Assembly: GCF_026012015.1 (NCBI RefSeq) | Contig: NZ_BRXR01000001.1 | Location: 2,939,501 to 3,003,500 of the forward strand | Direction of reading: 5' to 3' | DNA from: Clostridium omnivorum | GTDB lineage: Bacteria > Bacillota > Clostridia > Clostridiales > Clostridiaceae | Length of the DNA stretch: 64,000 nucleotides | Part shown: piece by piece, positions 5,698 through 15,373 of the stretch | Layout: each line of letters starts with the position of its first letter | How positions within the stretch are numbered: the stretch's first letter is position 1 | Position numbers and translations under genes: made by a program | The notes under the pieces: model-generated | Told to the model about the DNA's origin: nothing | The model's database searches: none | What the model saw: only the letters and a program-made list of their open reading frames with translations

Positions 5698-7827
5698 ATG
5701 GAAATCACTAGGCATTTTAAGCTGGAATTCAGACTACTGCACGGACATGTGGATTTGAAACAATTGTTAAAGGTTTTTATAATAGTATTAGTAATAATCA
5801 ATATTACACTTGTAGGCTTTAAAAATTATTTTTTTTATCATATGACAACAGAAATTTTTAGTGTATTAATTGCTTATGGTATTTTTATTATTGCAATAAA
5901 CACTTATGAAAATACCAGAAACAAATTTGTTATGTTTTTAGGCGTAGCTTTTTTAGTGGTGGGTACTTTTGATCTCTTGCATTTAATGACTTGGGAGGGC
6001 TTGGAGCTCTTTGGGAAACATAACGTTATAAATATATCTATGCAGCTTTGGATAAGTGCGGGATTTATTCAAGCTGTGTCCATGCTTTTATGCTGCTTGA
6101 TTATTTACAAACCTATCTCACTTAAATTACCTCTAGTAATATTACTTTTATTATCAATTTTTATGATAGAAGCAATTTATGTTTGGAACATATTTCCTAA
6201 CTGTTACATGCGCAGGCAGGGCATTACTCCATTTAACATTGGTAGTGAAATTATTATAGTATTATTATTTTCTGTTTCAGCAATAATATTTTTTTTTACT
6301 AGAGATAGACTACATAATTATGTAGTATGGAATTTAATATTTTCAATTTTATTTGATATTTTATCTGAATTGTGTTGTACCCTCAGATTTGAACTTCCTA
6401 CAAGTTCTAATGTTTTTAGTCATCTTTTTAAGGTTATTTCTTTTTATCTTCTATATAAGGCTATAGTTCAAACCACCATTAAGGCCCCATACAAACTTTT
6501 AATAAATAAATTAAGCAGTACAGAGAATGAACTTCAGCAAAATAAAATGGAGTTAAATAGCATCAGTGAAAAGCTTTCTCTTGAAAGTATTGAGAAAAAT
6601 AAGATGGAGAAGGCGCTTTTGATTAATGATGATTGCTACGACATGTTAATTGAGAACTCTGATGATTCTATATTTGTTCACAGCGAAGGAAATATAGTTT
6701 TTGTTAACTCCAGAGCTGTGAAGTCCATGAAATTCCATGATAAACAAGAAATGGTTGGAAAGGATGTATTAAACTTCATTCATCCTTTATATGTAGAAGA
6801 AGTAAGTGAAGCATTAAAGAATATTTATTTGGGAAAAAACATAGTGAAGCCATTAAGGACGGTAATATTAGCATCAGATAGTGAACCTATATATGTTGAA
6901 GTAAGAGCTACAAATTTTATATACAAGCGTAAGCCAGCAGTTTTGTGTGTAATTAGAGATATTACCACTGAAAAACAAGTTCAGGAGCTTAAGGAAAACG
7001 CAGAGAAGAGTTCAAAATTATTAAAGGAAACCTTAGAACATAGCAGACTAATAAATGAGTTTACTGCTAATTTGGCCCATGAATTTAGAACTCCTTTAAA
7101 TGTAATGCTTGGATCGATACAAATATTACAGTTATATGAAGATGCAGTTAATAAAGATAAGAAAGAAAAATATTATAAGTATTTGAATACATTAAAACAA
7201 AATACCTATAGATTGCTAAGACTAGTAAATAATATTGTAGATATTTCGAAAATTGAAGCTGGGTTTTTAGAACTTCATCTTGAAAACCGTGATATTATAA
7301 GCGTAGTAGAGAATATAACTTTATCTGTAGTGCCGTATGTAGAAGCTAAAGGAATAAATTTAATTTTTGATACTGATACGGAAGAAAAAATAATGGCCTT
7401 TGACCCTGATAAAATGGAGAGAATTATTTTGAACTTGCTTTCAAATGCTGCAAAGTTTACTGAAGCGGGTGATGAGATATTAGTTGATATAGAAGAAATG
7501 GAAGAATCAATAGTCATTAAAGTCAGCGATACTGGAAGCGGTATCTCAGAGGAAAAAATCAAAGAAGTCTTTCAGCGTTTTAGACAAGTTGATAAATCGC
7601 TTATAAAAAATAGTCAAGGAAGTGGAATTGGGCTATCACTGGTTAAATCCTTAGTAGAGATGCACGGTGGAACTATTGATGTACATAGCAAATTAGGAAA
7701 TGGAACGGAATTTATTATAAAATTGCCTGTAAAACAAATTCCTGAGTGCAGTACAAATTATGAGGTGAATTTAGGACAGCCTAATATTGAAAGAATTAGT
7801 ATTGAGTTTTCTGACATATATTCATAG
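5698..7827 (+). CDS. Orphan sensor histidine kinase with MASE3 and PAS domains
   Basis: 709 residues from ATG 5698; an ATG two codons earlier sits too close to the GCGGGGGT ribosome binding site. Residues about 20-255 hold seven or eight membrane helices of the MASE3 sensor type (FDLLHLMTW and MQLWISAGF are characteristic). A coiled linker, a PAS domain (about 315-425), a HisKA dimerisation domain with His461 in NLAHEFRTPLN, and a complete HATPase (NLLSNAAKFTE, DTGSGIS, GSGIGLSLV) follow. No response regulator is adjacent. In clostridia such orphan kinases are candidates to phosphorylate Spo0A directly. The upstream DnaA-box cluster suggests replication-linked control, which is inference. Confidence 0.9.
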   Translation: MEITRHFKLEFRLLHGHVDLKQLLKVFIIVLVIINITLVGFKNYFFYHMTTEIFSVLIAYGIFIIAINTYENTRNKFVMFLGVAFLVVGTFDLLHLMTWEGLELFGKHNVINISMQLWISAGFIQAVSMLLCCLIIYKPISLKLPLVILLLLSIFMIEAIYVWNIFPNCYMRRQGITPFNIGSEIIIVLLFSVSAIIFFFTRDRLHNYVVWNLIFSILFDILSELCCTLRFELPTSSNVFSHLFKVISFYLLYKAIVQTTIKAPYKLLINKLSSTENELQQNKMELNSISEKLSLESIEKNKMEKALLINDDCYDMLIENSDDSIFVHSEGNIVFVNSRAVKSMKFHDKQEMVGKDVLNFIHPLYVEEVSEALKNIYLGKNIVKPLRTVILASDSEPIYVEVRATNFIYKRKPAVLCVIRDITTEKQVQELKENAEKSSKLLKETLEHSRLINEFTANLAHEFRTPLNVMLGSIQILQLYEDAVNKDKKEKYYKYLNTLKQNTYRLLRLVNNIVDISKIEAGFLELHLENRDIISVVENITLSVVPYVEAKGINLIFDTDTEEKIMAFDPDKMERIILNLLSNAAKFTEAGDEILVDIEEMEESIVIKVSDTGSGISEEKIKEVFQRFRQVDKSLIKNSQGSGIGLSLVKSLVEMHGGTIDVHSKLGNGTEFIIKLPVKQIPECSTNYEVNLGQPNIERISIEFSDIYS

Positions 7828-7834
7828 ACAAAAG

Positions 7835-7862
7835 AGCCTGAGGGGGTGCCCTTAGGCTTTTT
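7835..7862 (+). terminator. Intrinsic terminator of the histidine kinase gene
   Basis: AGCCTGAGGG/CCCTTAGGCT stem at 7835-7858 followed by TTTTTA. Confidence 0.85.
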
Positions 7863-8024
7863 ATTATTGCAAGTATGAATGAAGTGCAAAATCACACAAA
7901 ATAGTTACAGTTTGTTAACAAAGTCACAATCAAACCGACATAAAGAAGTATCATAATTTAAAAGGATAAACTACTTATTAAAAATAAGTATTGAGAGACT
8001 TTCACGTAATTAGGAGTGATAAAG

Positions 8025-9905
8025 TTGATTTTCAAGTTATATAGCAATAAAATTTCGCTAAAAAATATAAAAAAAATTTGCATAAGCTCTATAATTTTTT
8101 TTGTTATATCAATTGTAACAAATTTCATACTGGAGTATATTCAGATGGAGCAAAAGTTTCAGGATACAATTAAGTGGATAAATCTAGATACCAGAAATTT
8201 TATTCTTGGAACTATTCTAATATTCATATTTTATATTTTAATTATATGTTTAGTTGGAAATTTATACATAGGGGGAATTATTTCAATAATTTCATTTTCC
8301 CTAATTGGTTATTCAAATATGAGAAAGCTGGATATGTTAGGAGAACCATTATATCCAGTAGACTTTTATCAGATAACGCATATAAAAGATTTATATAAGA
8401 TGGCTGGTGGACATAGTATATTAATAATTATCATTTTGTTATCTGCAATATTTTTTATTTCTGCACGTATTGTAAGGAAGCTACCTAAAATAACTTTAAG
8501 TTGGATTTTTAGAGCTACAACTATTATGTTTTGTATAGCTATGATTTATTCTTATGCAAACTTTAGTAAAAGTTTTCTAAAGAAGTTTGTAGAAAAGTCC
8601 GGCATTGATGTTGTACTATGGAATCAACCTGTAAATTACAGCGAAAATGGATTTGTATTTGGCATTTTATCTAATCTTCAAACAAAAGTGATGGATGAGC
8701 CAGAAGGGTATAGTAAAGAAAGTGTTTTAAAGATTGCGGAAAAATACAAAGCTGAAGCTGATGCTATAAATAAAGAAAGAACCGCTAATTTATCAGTAAA
8801 GCCCAATATAATCTTTGTAATGGACGAGACTTTTTGGGATCCTACTAGATTAAATTATTTAAATTTTAGCGAAGATCCTATGAAAAATATAAGAAGTTTG
8901 AAGTCACAATATAGTTCGGGATGGCTGTTATCTCCAAGTTTTGGCGGGGAAACTGCAAATGTAGAATTTGAAGCTCTTACAGGACTTTCAATGTACAATA
9001 ATATTCAGGGATCTGTACCATATCAGCAGGCATTGGATAAAAAGCAGGGGTTTCCCTCAATAGTAAGTATATTGGAAGATCAAAATTACGATACCGTAGC
9101 CGTTCATCCATATAACAAAGTGTTTTATAAAAGGGATAAGGTTTATTCAAGCTTAGGTTTTAATACATTTATTAGTGAAAGTGAAATAAAATATAAAGAT
9201 GTTTTCAGTAAAGACTCGTATATTACAGATCAATCAGTAGTAAATCAAATTGTAGACTTATTAAAAGAAAAAAATAAGCCAGTTTTTATACATGCAGTTA
9301 CAATGCAAAATCATATGCCTTTATTTGAAGACAAGTATGGCGGCAATTCTATATCAATTTCCTCTAGTGCTGATATAGGGGAAAATAATGTTAAGGAATT
9401 AGAAATTTATTCAGAAGGAATTAAAAAATCAGATGAAGCAATTAAAAATTTAGTTGATCAAGTATCAAAAATTAATGAACCAACTATACTTGTTTTTTGG
9501 GGTGACCATTTACCAGCTCTTGATAGTGTTATATATGAGCAATGGAAGAATTCAAATAAACAGACTTTTGAGAATGATAGAGTCTTGGGAGAAACTCCCT
9601 TACTTATATATTCAAATTTTAATTTAAAGAAAGATGAATTAAACACAATAAGCCCAGCTTTTTTAGGTGTATCAATTTTTGATATTATGGGAAGCAAATT
9701 ATCTCCATACTATGCAATGTTGGAATCAATTAAATCTGAGCTTCCAGGATTAAGATACAATGTTCTTGTGGATTCAAAGGGTGACCTAAAGAGTAAGCTA
9801 AGTGAATCAGAAAAAAATATGCTTAATGACTATAAAATGATTCAGTATGATTTATTGATGGGGAAGCAATATTCCATGCCAATACTCTTTAATTCTAATA
9901 AATGA
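8025..9905 (+). CDS. LtaS-family lipoteichoic-acid-synthase-like sulfatase
   Basis: 626 residues from TTG 8025, which lies eight bases after AGGAG (8012-8016). The in-frame GTG at 8016 overlaps that ribosome binding site. Four or five membrane helices occupy residues 15-190. An extracellular alkaline-phosphatase-superfamily domain follows: IIFVMDETFWDPT (metal ligand Glu), FGGETANVEFEALTG with presumed nucleophile Thr310, HAVTMQNHMPL and FWGDHLPAL (metal-binding Asp/His). LtaS-type enzymes transfer glycerol phosphate from phosphatidylglycerol to a glycolipid or polymer outside the membrane. The gene is monocistronic, with YdcF, VanW and MATE genes farther downstream. The exact polymer, LTA or another phosphoglycerol-modified glycan, cannot be read from sequence. 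Confidence 0.88.
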   Translation: MIFKLYSNKISLKNIKKICISSIIFFVISIVTNFILEYIQMEQKFQDTIKWINLDTRNFILGTILIFIFYILIICLVGNLYIGGIISIISFSLIGYSNMRKLDMLGEPLYPVDFYQITHIKDLYKMAGGHSILIIIILLSAIFFISARIVRKLPKITLSWIFRATTIMFCIAMIYSYANFSKSFLKKFVEKSGIDVVLWNQPVNYSENGFVFGILSNLQTKVMDEPEGYSKESVLKIAEKYKAEADAINKERTANLSVKPNIIFVMDETFWDPTRLNYLNFSEDPMKNIRSLKSQYSSGWLLSPSFGGETANVEFEALTGLSMYNNIQGSVPYQQALDKKQGFPSIVSILEDQNYDTVAVHPYNKVFYKRDKVYSSLGFNTFISESEIKYKDVFSKDSYITDQSVVNQIVDLLKEKNKPVFIHAVTMQNHMPLFEDKYGGNSISISSSADIGENNVKELEIYSEGIKKSDEAIKNLVDQVSKINEPTILVFWGDHLPALDSVIYEQWKNSNKQTFENDRVLGETPLLIYSNFNLKKDELNTISPAFLGVSIFDIMGSKLSPYYAMLESIKSELPGLRYNVLVDSKGDLKSKLSESEKNMLNDYKMIQYDLLMGKQYSMPILFNSNK

Positions 9906-9925
9906 TTATGCTATAAAGAGTAAAC

Positions 9926-10678
9926 TTAAGAATCTGGTGCTTTCTCGGTTAAGTGCTTCCAGTAGCGCTTAGGCATATGCATTTTCTGAAGTTTAGGATT
10001 AATCCTGTTTTCTACTGCTATATTATTAAAATAATCAATCCAAAGTTTTTGATAAAATTCATTTTCAATACTTAAACTAAGTGCTTTCCCTTGATCTTTA
10101 CTTATGGATGATATAACCCATTGGCTGCCATTATACATGGCAGCCAATTCTCTTTTTAGATCATGTATAATCCATTTTTCATTACTTAATCTTTCTGCAA
10201 AGTGAGGGGCTATTAGAGTAAGAATATTATGATCGGGTTCTATTGCAGAATAATATAGATTATTTTTTATGCAATCAAATCTTACAAAGCCAACCATGCG
10301 ATGAGCTTCATTGGTAACTTTTTTGCAGATATTATCAATTCTTAGAACTGTATCATTGTGCAAGTGCAAATCAACTTTAGAGCCTAGTTTAAAACCAAGT
10401 TTAATATATTCATAAATTAAGAAGCTAGAATGTTCAACTTCGGACAAATAGGCATAAAATATGTTTTGCAGTGCTTCCTCAGAAATTTTGTTTTTTATAG
10501 CAGTGTATACCTTTGAAGCTTTTAATTCGTCTGTAGTAATAAATATTGGCTCTGTAAGGAGAGTGAATATAAAGTCTTCCTTAGGTACAATATCTTCTGG
10601 TTTATTCTTAGTATAATAAGCTTCATATACAGAGGTTAAGAGCCCATGGAAGCTTCCATCATAAACATAACATATCAT
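9926..10678 (-). CDS. TIGR03915-type DNA metabolism protein, radical SAM partner
   Basis: 250 residues beginning MICYVYDGSFHGLLTSVYEAY, the signature N-terminus of the family paired with a putative DNA-repair radical SAM enzyme. In some bacteria it is fused to a uracil-DNA-glycosylase domain. The HMPKRYWKHLTE motif near the C-terminus is typical. It lies 18 bases downstream of the radical SAM gene on the same strand with its own AAGGTGG ribosome binding site, so the two form one operon behind the LexA-type box at 12115-12128. The protein is soluble with no membrane segments. The biochemical reaction of the pair is not established; repair or modification of damaged DNA is inferred from domains and SOS-type control. 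Confidence 0.85.
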   Translation of the reverse strand: MICYVYDGSFHGLLTSVYEAYYTKNKPEDIVPKEDFIFTLLTEPIFITTDELKASKVYTAIKNKISEEALQNIFYAYLSEVEHSSFLIYEYIKLGFKLGSKVDLHLHNDTVLRIDNICKKVTNEAHRMVGFVRFDCIKNNLYYSAIEPDHNILTLIAPHFAERLSNEKWIIHDLKRELAAMYNGSQWVISSISKDQGKALSLSIENEFYQKLWIDYFNNIAVENRINPKLQKMHMPKRYWKHLTEKAPDS

Positions 10679-10696
10679 AAATTACCACCTTCCTTT

Positions 10697-12007
10697 TTAT
10701 ATTTCTCCAGTAATGCTAGTAAAAGAATCTTTAGGTATGTAGATAGCCGGAAGTTCAGTAAAAAATGTAAGCTGTTCAAATTTAGGTGATTCATACAGTA
10801 ATTTTGATGGTTTATCAATAAGTCTACTTCGTATGTCAGTTTCTCTAAGTACTGTATCACCATAATACCTTCCTTTGCAGGTTATAAAGTACTGAGCTCT
10901 CTTAAGAACTACTCCAAGCTTTTTTAAATCATAAAAATCCAAGGAATGAACTCTTCTTGCAGCAGTTATTCGTTTTACAGATCTTACTCCAATGCCAGGT
11001 ATTCTTAAAAGCAGCTTAGGTGCGGCTGTATTAATTTCTAGAGGGAACATATGTATATTTCTAAGTGCCCAATCTGTCTTAGGATCTAAGGAAGTATCAA
11101 AATTAGGGCTTTTTTCATTTAAAAGTTCATCAGCCTTAAAATCATAAAATCGCAGGAGCCAATCTGCTTGATATAATCTATGTTCTCTTAGCAGAGGAGG
11201 ATTTTTTACCTGGGGAAGCTTTGGACCTTCATTTACAGGTACATAGGCAGAATAATATACTCTTTTCAAATTATATCTATTGTAAAGTCCTTCTGATAAT
11301 TTCATTATTTTTAAATCTGTATCAGGAGTAGCCCCAATAATTAGCTGAGTGCTCTGTCCAGCGGGAACAAAAGCAGGTGCACTTTTAAAATATCTTTTTT
11401 CATCCTTATATATTGCAATTTGGTTATCAATAAAGGACATTGGTTTTATAATGCTTTCTGCTTTCTTTTGCGGGGCTAGGAGCTTTAAGCTCTCACTAGA
11501 AGGCAGTTCTATATTTACACTCATTCTATCCACAAGCTCACCAGCACGCCGAATTAAATTTTCGTCTGCTCCCGGAATTGCCTTTAGGTGAATATATCCA
11601 TTAAAATTATATTCGTTCCGTAATTTGTCTACGGTAGATAGCAGCAGTTCCATGGTGTAATTAGCATTTCTAAAAATAGCTGAACTTAGAAATAACCCTT
11701 CAATATAGTTTCGTTTATAAAAGTTTATAGTAAGACTTGCTACTTCCTCGGGGGTAAAAGCTGCTCTAGGAACATCATTTGTTGCCCTATTAATGCAATA
11801 GGCACAATCATATATGCAGTAATTTGTAAGCAGTATCTTTAAAAGAGATATACACCTTCCATCTGCTGAAAAGCTATGACATATTCCACTTTCACTGGCA
11901 TTTCCTAAGCCGGAAGGAGTGTTTTTTCTATTGCTGCCGCTAGAAGAACAGGATACATCGTATTTTGCAGCGCCTGATAATATTTTTAGCTTTTCCTGTA
12001 TATCCAT
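10697..12007 (-). CDS. Putative DNA modification/repair radical SAM protein
   Basis: 436 residues. The radical SAM cluster motif CIYDCAYC provides Cys64, Cys68 and Cys71 for a [4Fe-4S] cluster that cleaves S-adenosylmethionine. A TIM-barrel-like core runs to about residue 300. A helix-hairpin-helix DNA-binding segment follows near residues 330-375 (LLRIPGIGVRSVKRITAARR). This architecture matches the TIGR03916 family, always found with the TIGR03915 partner, here the next gene. AAGGAG precedes the ATG. The promoter region carries a LexA-type box, supporting a DNA-damage role. Substrate and reaction are unknown; spore photoproduct lyase is only a distant analogue. Confidence 0.88.
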   Translation of the reverse strand: MDIQEKLKILSGAAKYDVSCSSSGSNRKNTPSGLGNASESGICHSFSADGRCISLLKILLTNYCIYDCAYCINRATNDVPRAAFTPEEVASLTINFYKRNYIEGLFLSSAIFRNANYTMELLLSTVDKLRNEYNFNGYIHLKAIPGADENLIRRAGELVDRMSVNIELPSSESLKLLAPQKKAESIIKPMSFIDNQIAIYKDEKRYFKSAPAFVPAGQSTQLIIGATPDTDLKIMKLSEGLYNRYNLKRVYYSAYVPVNEGPKLPQVKNPPLLREHRLYQADWLLRFYDFKADELLNEKSPNFDTSLDPKTDWALRNIHMFPLEINTAAPKLLLRIPGIGVRSVKRITAARRVHSLDFYDLKKLGVVLKRAQYFITCKGRYYGDTVLRETDIRSRLIDKPSKLLYESPKFEQLTFFTELPAIYIPKDSFTSITGEI

Positions 12008-12107
12008 AATTTTTTCTCCTTTAAAAATTATTGAACTTTATTTAATAAAAATGAGTCTATTATATATAAATATCATTAGGATAATTATCTAAATAGTGAT
12101 TATCTTT

Positions 12108-12136
12108 ATTTTAACAAACATATGTTCGTGTGTAAA
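12108..12136 (-). promoter_or_regulatory. SOS promoter with LexA-type box
   Basis: Read on the minus strand: TTTACA (12136-12131), 17-base spacer, TAAAAT (12113-12108). The spacer contains CGAACATATGTTTG (12128-12115). That fits the GAAC-N4-GTTY pattern of Gram-positive LexA sites and overlaps both promoter elements, as needed for repression. It lies about 100 bases before the radical SAM gene. Confidence 0.75.
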
Positions 12137-12247
12137 CATAAATATATAATTTATTATTTATTACCTATTATCTCTTACTTTTTATGTATACGTGTATTTG
12201 AAAAATTATGGTAAGATATTATTGTATGATGAATGGGAGTGAATTTT

Positions 12248-13024
12248 GTGAAGTTTAATTCAAAATTTTATGGTACTGCGTCAATTATTTTAGGTGTAAT
12301 ATGTATTGTATACTCTATTTGCAGCTTTCTTTTTAGAGTAACTTTTGCTAAGTTTTATACGTTACTTGGACTTTTATTTATAATACTTGGAATGATGATT
12401 TTATCCGGAATATATAGAGAGTTTATGAAGAAACATAAGAAAGTTTATAAGGCTTTTAAAATTATAATGTTATTATTTATTGTTTCGCTAATTGCTATTG
12501 AAACCCCCATTATATATTATGGATTTAAAAAAGATAAGGATACTGCTAACTATATAGTTGTGTTGGGTGCGGGACTTTGGGGAGAAACACCATCCTTAGC
12601 CCTTATGGAAAGACTTGAGGAAAGTACAAAGGTTATAAAGGAAAACCCTAGTGCAAAAATTGTAGTATCAGGAGGTATGGGCCCTGGAGAAACTATAACC
12701 GAGGCAGAAGCCATGAAAAGATATTTAGTGAAAAATGGCGTTGAGGAAAGCAGAATAATTAAGGAAGATAAATCAGGATCAACTTCTGAAAACATGGAAT
12801 TTACAAAAAAAGCAATTGAAGCTATCGATGATAACAAGAACATAAAGATTCTCATAATAACTAACAACTTTCATATGTTTAGATCTAGACTTTTAGCAAG
12901 TCATTATGGCTTTAATGCCTATGGAAGTCCAGCTGCCTTGCACCCATTACTTGTGCCTTCCTACTACGCAAGAGAATATATGGCTGTGATAAAAACTTTG
13001 ATTTTTGATATTGCTTTAAAATAG
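12248..13024 (+). CDS. YdcF/SanA-family membrane protein (DUF218)
   Basis: 258 residues from GTG 12248, eight bases after GGGAG. The in-frame ATG at 12233 overlaps that ribosome binding site. Three membrane helices lie in the first 90 residues. A DUF218 domain follows with VLGAGLWGETPSLALMERL, IVVSGGMGPGE, EAEAMKRYLVKNGV and SGSTSENMEF, the conserved core of the ElyC/SanA/YdcF group. These proteins are linked to envelope integrity and lipid-carrier use, but no enzymatic reaction is established. A VanW gene follows 59 bases later on the same strand, consistent with an envelope-related group. Confidence 0.87.
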   Translation: MKFNSKFYGTASIILGVICIVYSICSFLFRVTFAKFYTLLGLLFIILGMMILSGIYREFMKKHKKVYKAFKIIMLLFIVSLIAIETPIIYYGFKKDKDTANYIVVLGAGLWGETPSLALMERLEESTKVIKENPSAKIVVSGGMGPGETITEAEAMKRYLVKNGVEESRIIKEDKSGSTSENMEFTKKAIEAIDDNKNIKILIITNNFHMFRSRLLASHYGFNAYGSPAALHPLLVPSYYAREYMAVIKTLIFDIALK

Positions 13025-13083
13025 AATTTTATTAGTTTCTCTGAGTAGATAATTTTAGATTATTATGAAACAAGGGGATTAAG

Positions 13084-13893
13084 ATGCATAAGAAATTATT
13101 AAGCCAAAGACATCCAGTATTTTATTTTCTGGCAGTTTGGTATAGACGTATAATTAGATATAAGCAGTGGTACTTTAATTCTATTAAGTTTGCAAAGGTA
13201 AGGGATTTTAATAAACTACCATATAGAGTCATAAAGCATCAGTCAGTTTTAATCAGAAAATTAGGGGATAGTGATGTGCAGCTACAGCTTAATAAGGTTG
13301 AGAACTTAAAGATAGCTATAAAAAAGATAGATGGAATTATCATAAGACCAGGTGAAGTTTTTTCGTTTTGCAAAACTGTTGGGCTTCCAACAAAATATAA
13401 AGGATATCTTCCTGGAATGGAGCTTTGTTTTGGTGAAGCGAGACCGGGAATTGGAGGAGGATTGTGCCAAATTGCAAATCTTTTGAATTGGCTTGTAATA
13501 CATAGTCCACTTACTGTAACAGAGAGACATCACCACAGCTTTGATCCATTTCCTGATAACGGAAGGGTGCTTCCCTTTGGTAGTGGCGCTACTATATTTT
13601 ATAATTATGGTGATTTTCAGGTGAAAAATAATACAAGCTATACATTTCAAATAAATCTTTGGATGACTCAAAAGTGTTTAGAAGGTGAGCTTAGGATAAA
13701 TGAAGAGCTTGACTTTGGATACCATGTATTTGAAAAGAATCACAGATTTTTAAAAATTGAAGATAATTATTATAGACAAAATGAAATCTGGCGAAATAAG
13801 ATAGCCAAGTTTGAAGGTGGTAGAATTTTAGATACTGAGCTTGTTGCTAAAAATTTTGCTTTAGTAAAGTATGTCCCTAAAGAATTAAAATAG
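13084..13893 (+). CDS. VanW-family protein
   Basis: 269 residues. The core VanW region is clear: PGEVFSFCKTVG, GYLPGMELCFGEARPGIGGG (residues about 112-131) with LCQIANLLNWL, and RHHHSFDPFPDNGRVLPFG. No signal peptide or peptidoglycan-binding repeats are attached, so this is the short cytoplasmic-looking form. VanW occurs in some vancomycin-resistance clusters but its function is unknown and most chromosomal copies are unrelated to resistance; no vanRSHAX genes are here. AAGGGGATTAAG precedes the ATG. Confidence 0.87.
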   Translation: MHKKLLSQRHPVFYFLAVWYRRIIRYKQWYFNSIKFAKVRDFNKLPYRVIKHQSVLIRKLGDSDVQLQLNKVENLKIAIKKIDGIIIRPGEVFSFCKTVGLPTKYKGYLPGMELCFGEARPGIGGGLCQIANLLNWLVIHSPLTVTERHHHSFDPFPDNGRVLPFGSGATIFYNYGDFQVKNNTSYTFQINLWMTQKCLEGELRINEELDFGYHVFEKNHRFLKIEDNYYRQNEIWRNKIAKFEGGRILDTELVAKNFALVKYVPKELK

Positions 13894-13906
13894 TAATAGT
13901 GTTATG

Positions 13907-13932
13907 GCTCTGCTTTTTAAAGCAGGGCTTTT
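13907..13932 (+). terminator. Intrinsic terminator after VanW gene
   Basis: GCTCTGCTTT/AAAGCAGGGC stem (13907-13928) followed by TTTTAT. Confidence 0.8.
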
Positions 13933-13984
13933 ATAGTATAATTAAATGGTCGAAAAAATCAGATTTTTTTTGAAAGAGGTTGTT

Positions 13985-15361
13985 ATGGAAATTACAAAAG
14001 ATTACTCAAGTTCGAAAATACGAAAAAAAATATTTTCTATGATTCTACCAATCACTATTGAGAGTGTGCTGCAGATGATTGTAGGCTTTGTATCCATGGC
14101 TATGATTGGAAGAATAAGTGCTATTGCGGTAGGTGCTTTAGGACTTAGCATGAGAATTACTCAAATAGTGTGGGCATTATTTAAGGGAGTAACTACAGGA
14201 GCATCTGTGTTTGTTGCCCAAGCTCATGGCGCACAGAATTATAAAAAACTTAGACAAGTAGTACAGCAAACACTGCTTTCCACTATAATATTAGTAATAT
14301 TACTCCAGATAATAATTTTTTGGAAAGCGCCGGTCCTTATTCTTAACCTTTTTCATCCTAAAGAAGACTTACTTCAAAGTGCAGTTACATATTTAAGGGT
14401 AGTGTCATGGGGACTTCCATTTATGGCCATTATGCTGGTAGTGGCTGGAGTACTTCAAGGTACAGGAAATGCAATGACTCCAATGCTCATAACGTTATTT
14501 ATGAATATAGTAAATGCTAGTCTAAGCTTTGTATTTATATTTGGAAAGCTAGGAATGCCAGCAATGGGTATTAGAGGAGCAGCATTAGCTACAATTATTG
14601 CTCAGTTTATGGGAGCAATGGTTGGACTTTATGTTTTATTCAGTAGAGGTGGAATTTTAAATTCTCTATTTAATAAAAAATTATTTAATTTAGATATAAG
14701 ACAAATTGGGGATATATATAGGGTAGGAATGCCGACAGCTTTTGAATCAATTTTCTGGCAGATAGCTGCACTAATTATAACTAATGTAATCCTTTCCTTT
14801 GGGGAAATACCTTTAGCAGCTCACCAATTAGGACTTCAAGCAGAATCTATATCTTACATGCCTGCTGCGGGTTTTGGAATAGCAGCTACTACTTTTGTGG
14901 GGCAAGCACTTGGGGCAAAAGATAAAAAGCTTGGAAGAGCGTATTTAAAGGAAACTCTAAAAGGAGCTATAATAGTGACATTGGTCTGTGCTTCCTTGTT
15001 AATTTTCTTTCCTCAATTAGTAATGAAGATTCTAACAGATGATATGGAGGTTATAAAGCTTGGAGCAAAGTACCTCATAATTATGGGGATTGTACAATTG
15101 CCTCAAAATGTTTCTGGTGTACTCAATGGGGCACTTAGAGGAGCAGGCTATACTAGAGTGCCAATGATAGTAGCAGGTATAGGGCTTTGGGGAGTAAGAA
15201 TACCACTTTCGCTGCTTTTTACTTATTACTTTCATATGAATATAATTGCGATTTGGCTAGTTATGGGCGCAGATCTTATAGTAAGATTTTTCCTAAGCTT
15301 TACATTATATAAGACTAGAGCAATATTTGAAAGAGATGTTTTATTAGAAGAATATAATTAA
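13985..15361 (+). CDS. MATE-family multidrug efflux transporter
   Basis: 458 residues with twelve membrane helices in two homologous halves. Typical MATE positions are visible: ILPITIESVLQMIVGFVSM near the N-terminus, QGTGNAMTPM in helix 5-6, AAHQLGLQAESISYMPAAGF in helix 8 and LRGAGYTRVPM in the second half. The start at 13985 is preferred because AGAGG precedes it by six bases; a longer frame from 13946 overlaps the terminator flank and has no ribosome binding site. MATE pumps export cationic drugs or metabolites using sodium or proton gradients; the substrate here cannot be predicted. Confidence 0.9.
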   Translation: MEITKDYSSSKIRKKIFSMILPITIESVLQMIVGFVSMAMIGRISAIAVGALGLSMRITQIVWALFKGVTTGASVFVAQAHGAQNYKKLRQVVQQTLLSTIILVILLQIIIFWKAPVLILNLFHPKEDLLQSAVTYLRVVSWGLPFMAIMLVVAGVLQGTGNAMTPMLITLFMNIVNASLSFVFIFGKLGMPAMGIRGAALATIIAQFMGAMVGLYVLFSRGGILNSLFNKKLFNLDIRQIGDIYRVGMPTAFESIFWQIAALIITNVILSFGEIPLAAHQLGLQAESISYMPAAGFGIAATTFVGQALGAKDKKLGRAYLKETLKGAIIVTLVCASLLIFFPQLVMKILTDDMEVIKLGAKYLIIMGIVQLPQNVSGVLNGALRGAGYTRVPMIVAGIGLWGVRIPLSLLFTYYFHMNIIAIWLVMGADLIVRFFLSFTLYKTRAIFERDVLLEEYN

Positions 15362-15373
15362 TAAAAGGCAGTA

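Noticed and set aside
7911-7922. TTTGTTAACAAA palindrome upstream of the LtaS-like gene
   Set aside because: A perfect 12-bp palindrome of common A/T words; it lacks the 4-base spacer of a Rex site and lies about 100 bases before the gene, so no regulator is assigned.
13084-13893. Vancomycin resistance cluster
   Set aside because: Only a stand-alone VanW-family gene is present; no ligase, dehydrogenase, dipeptidase or VanRS pair is nearby.
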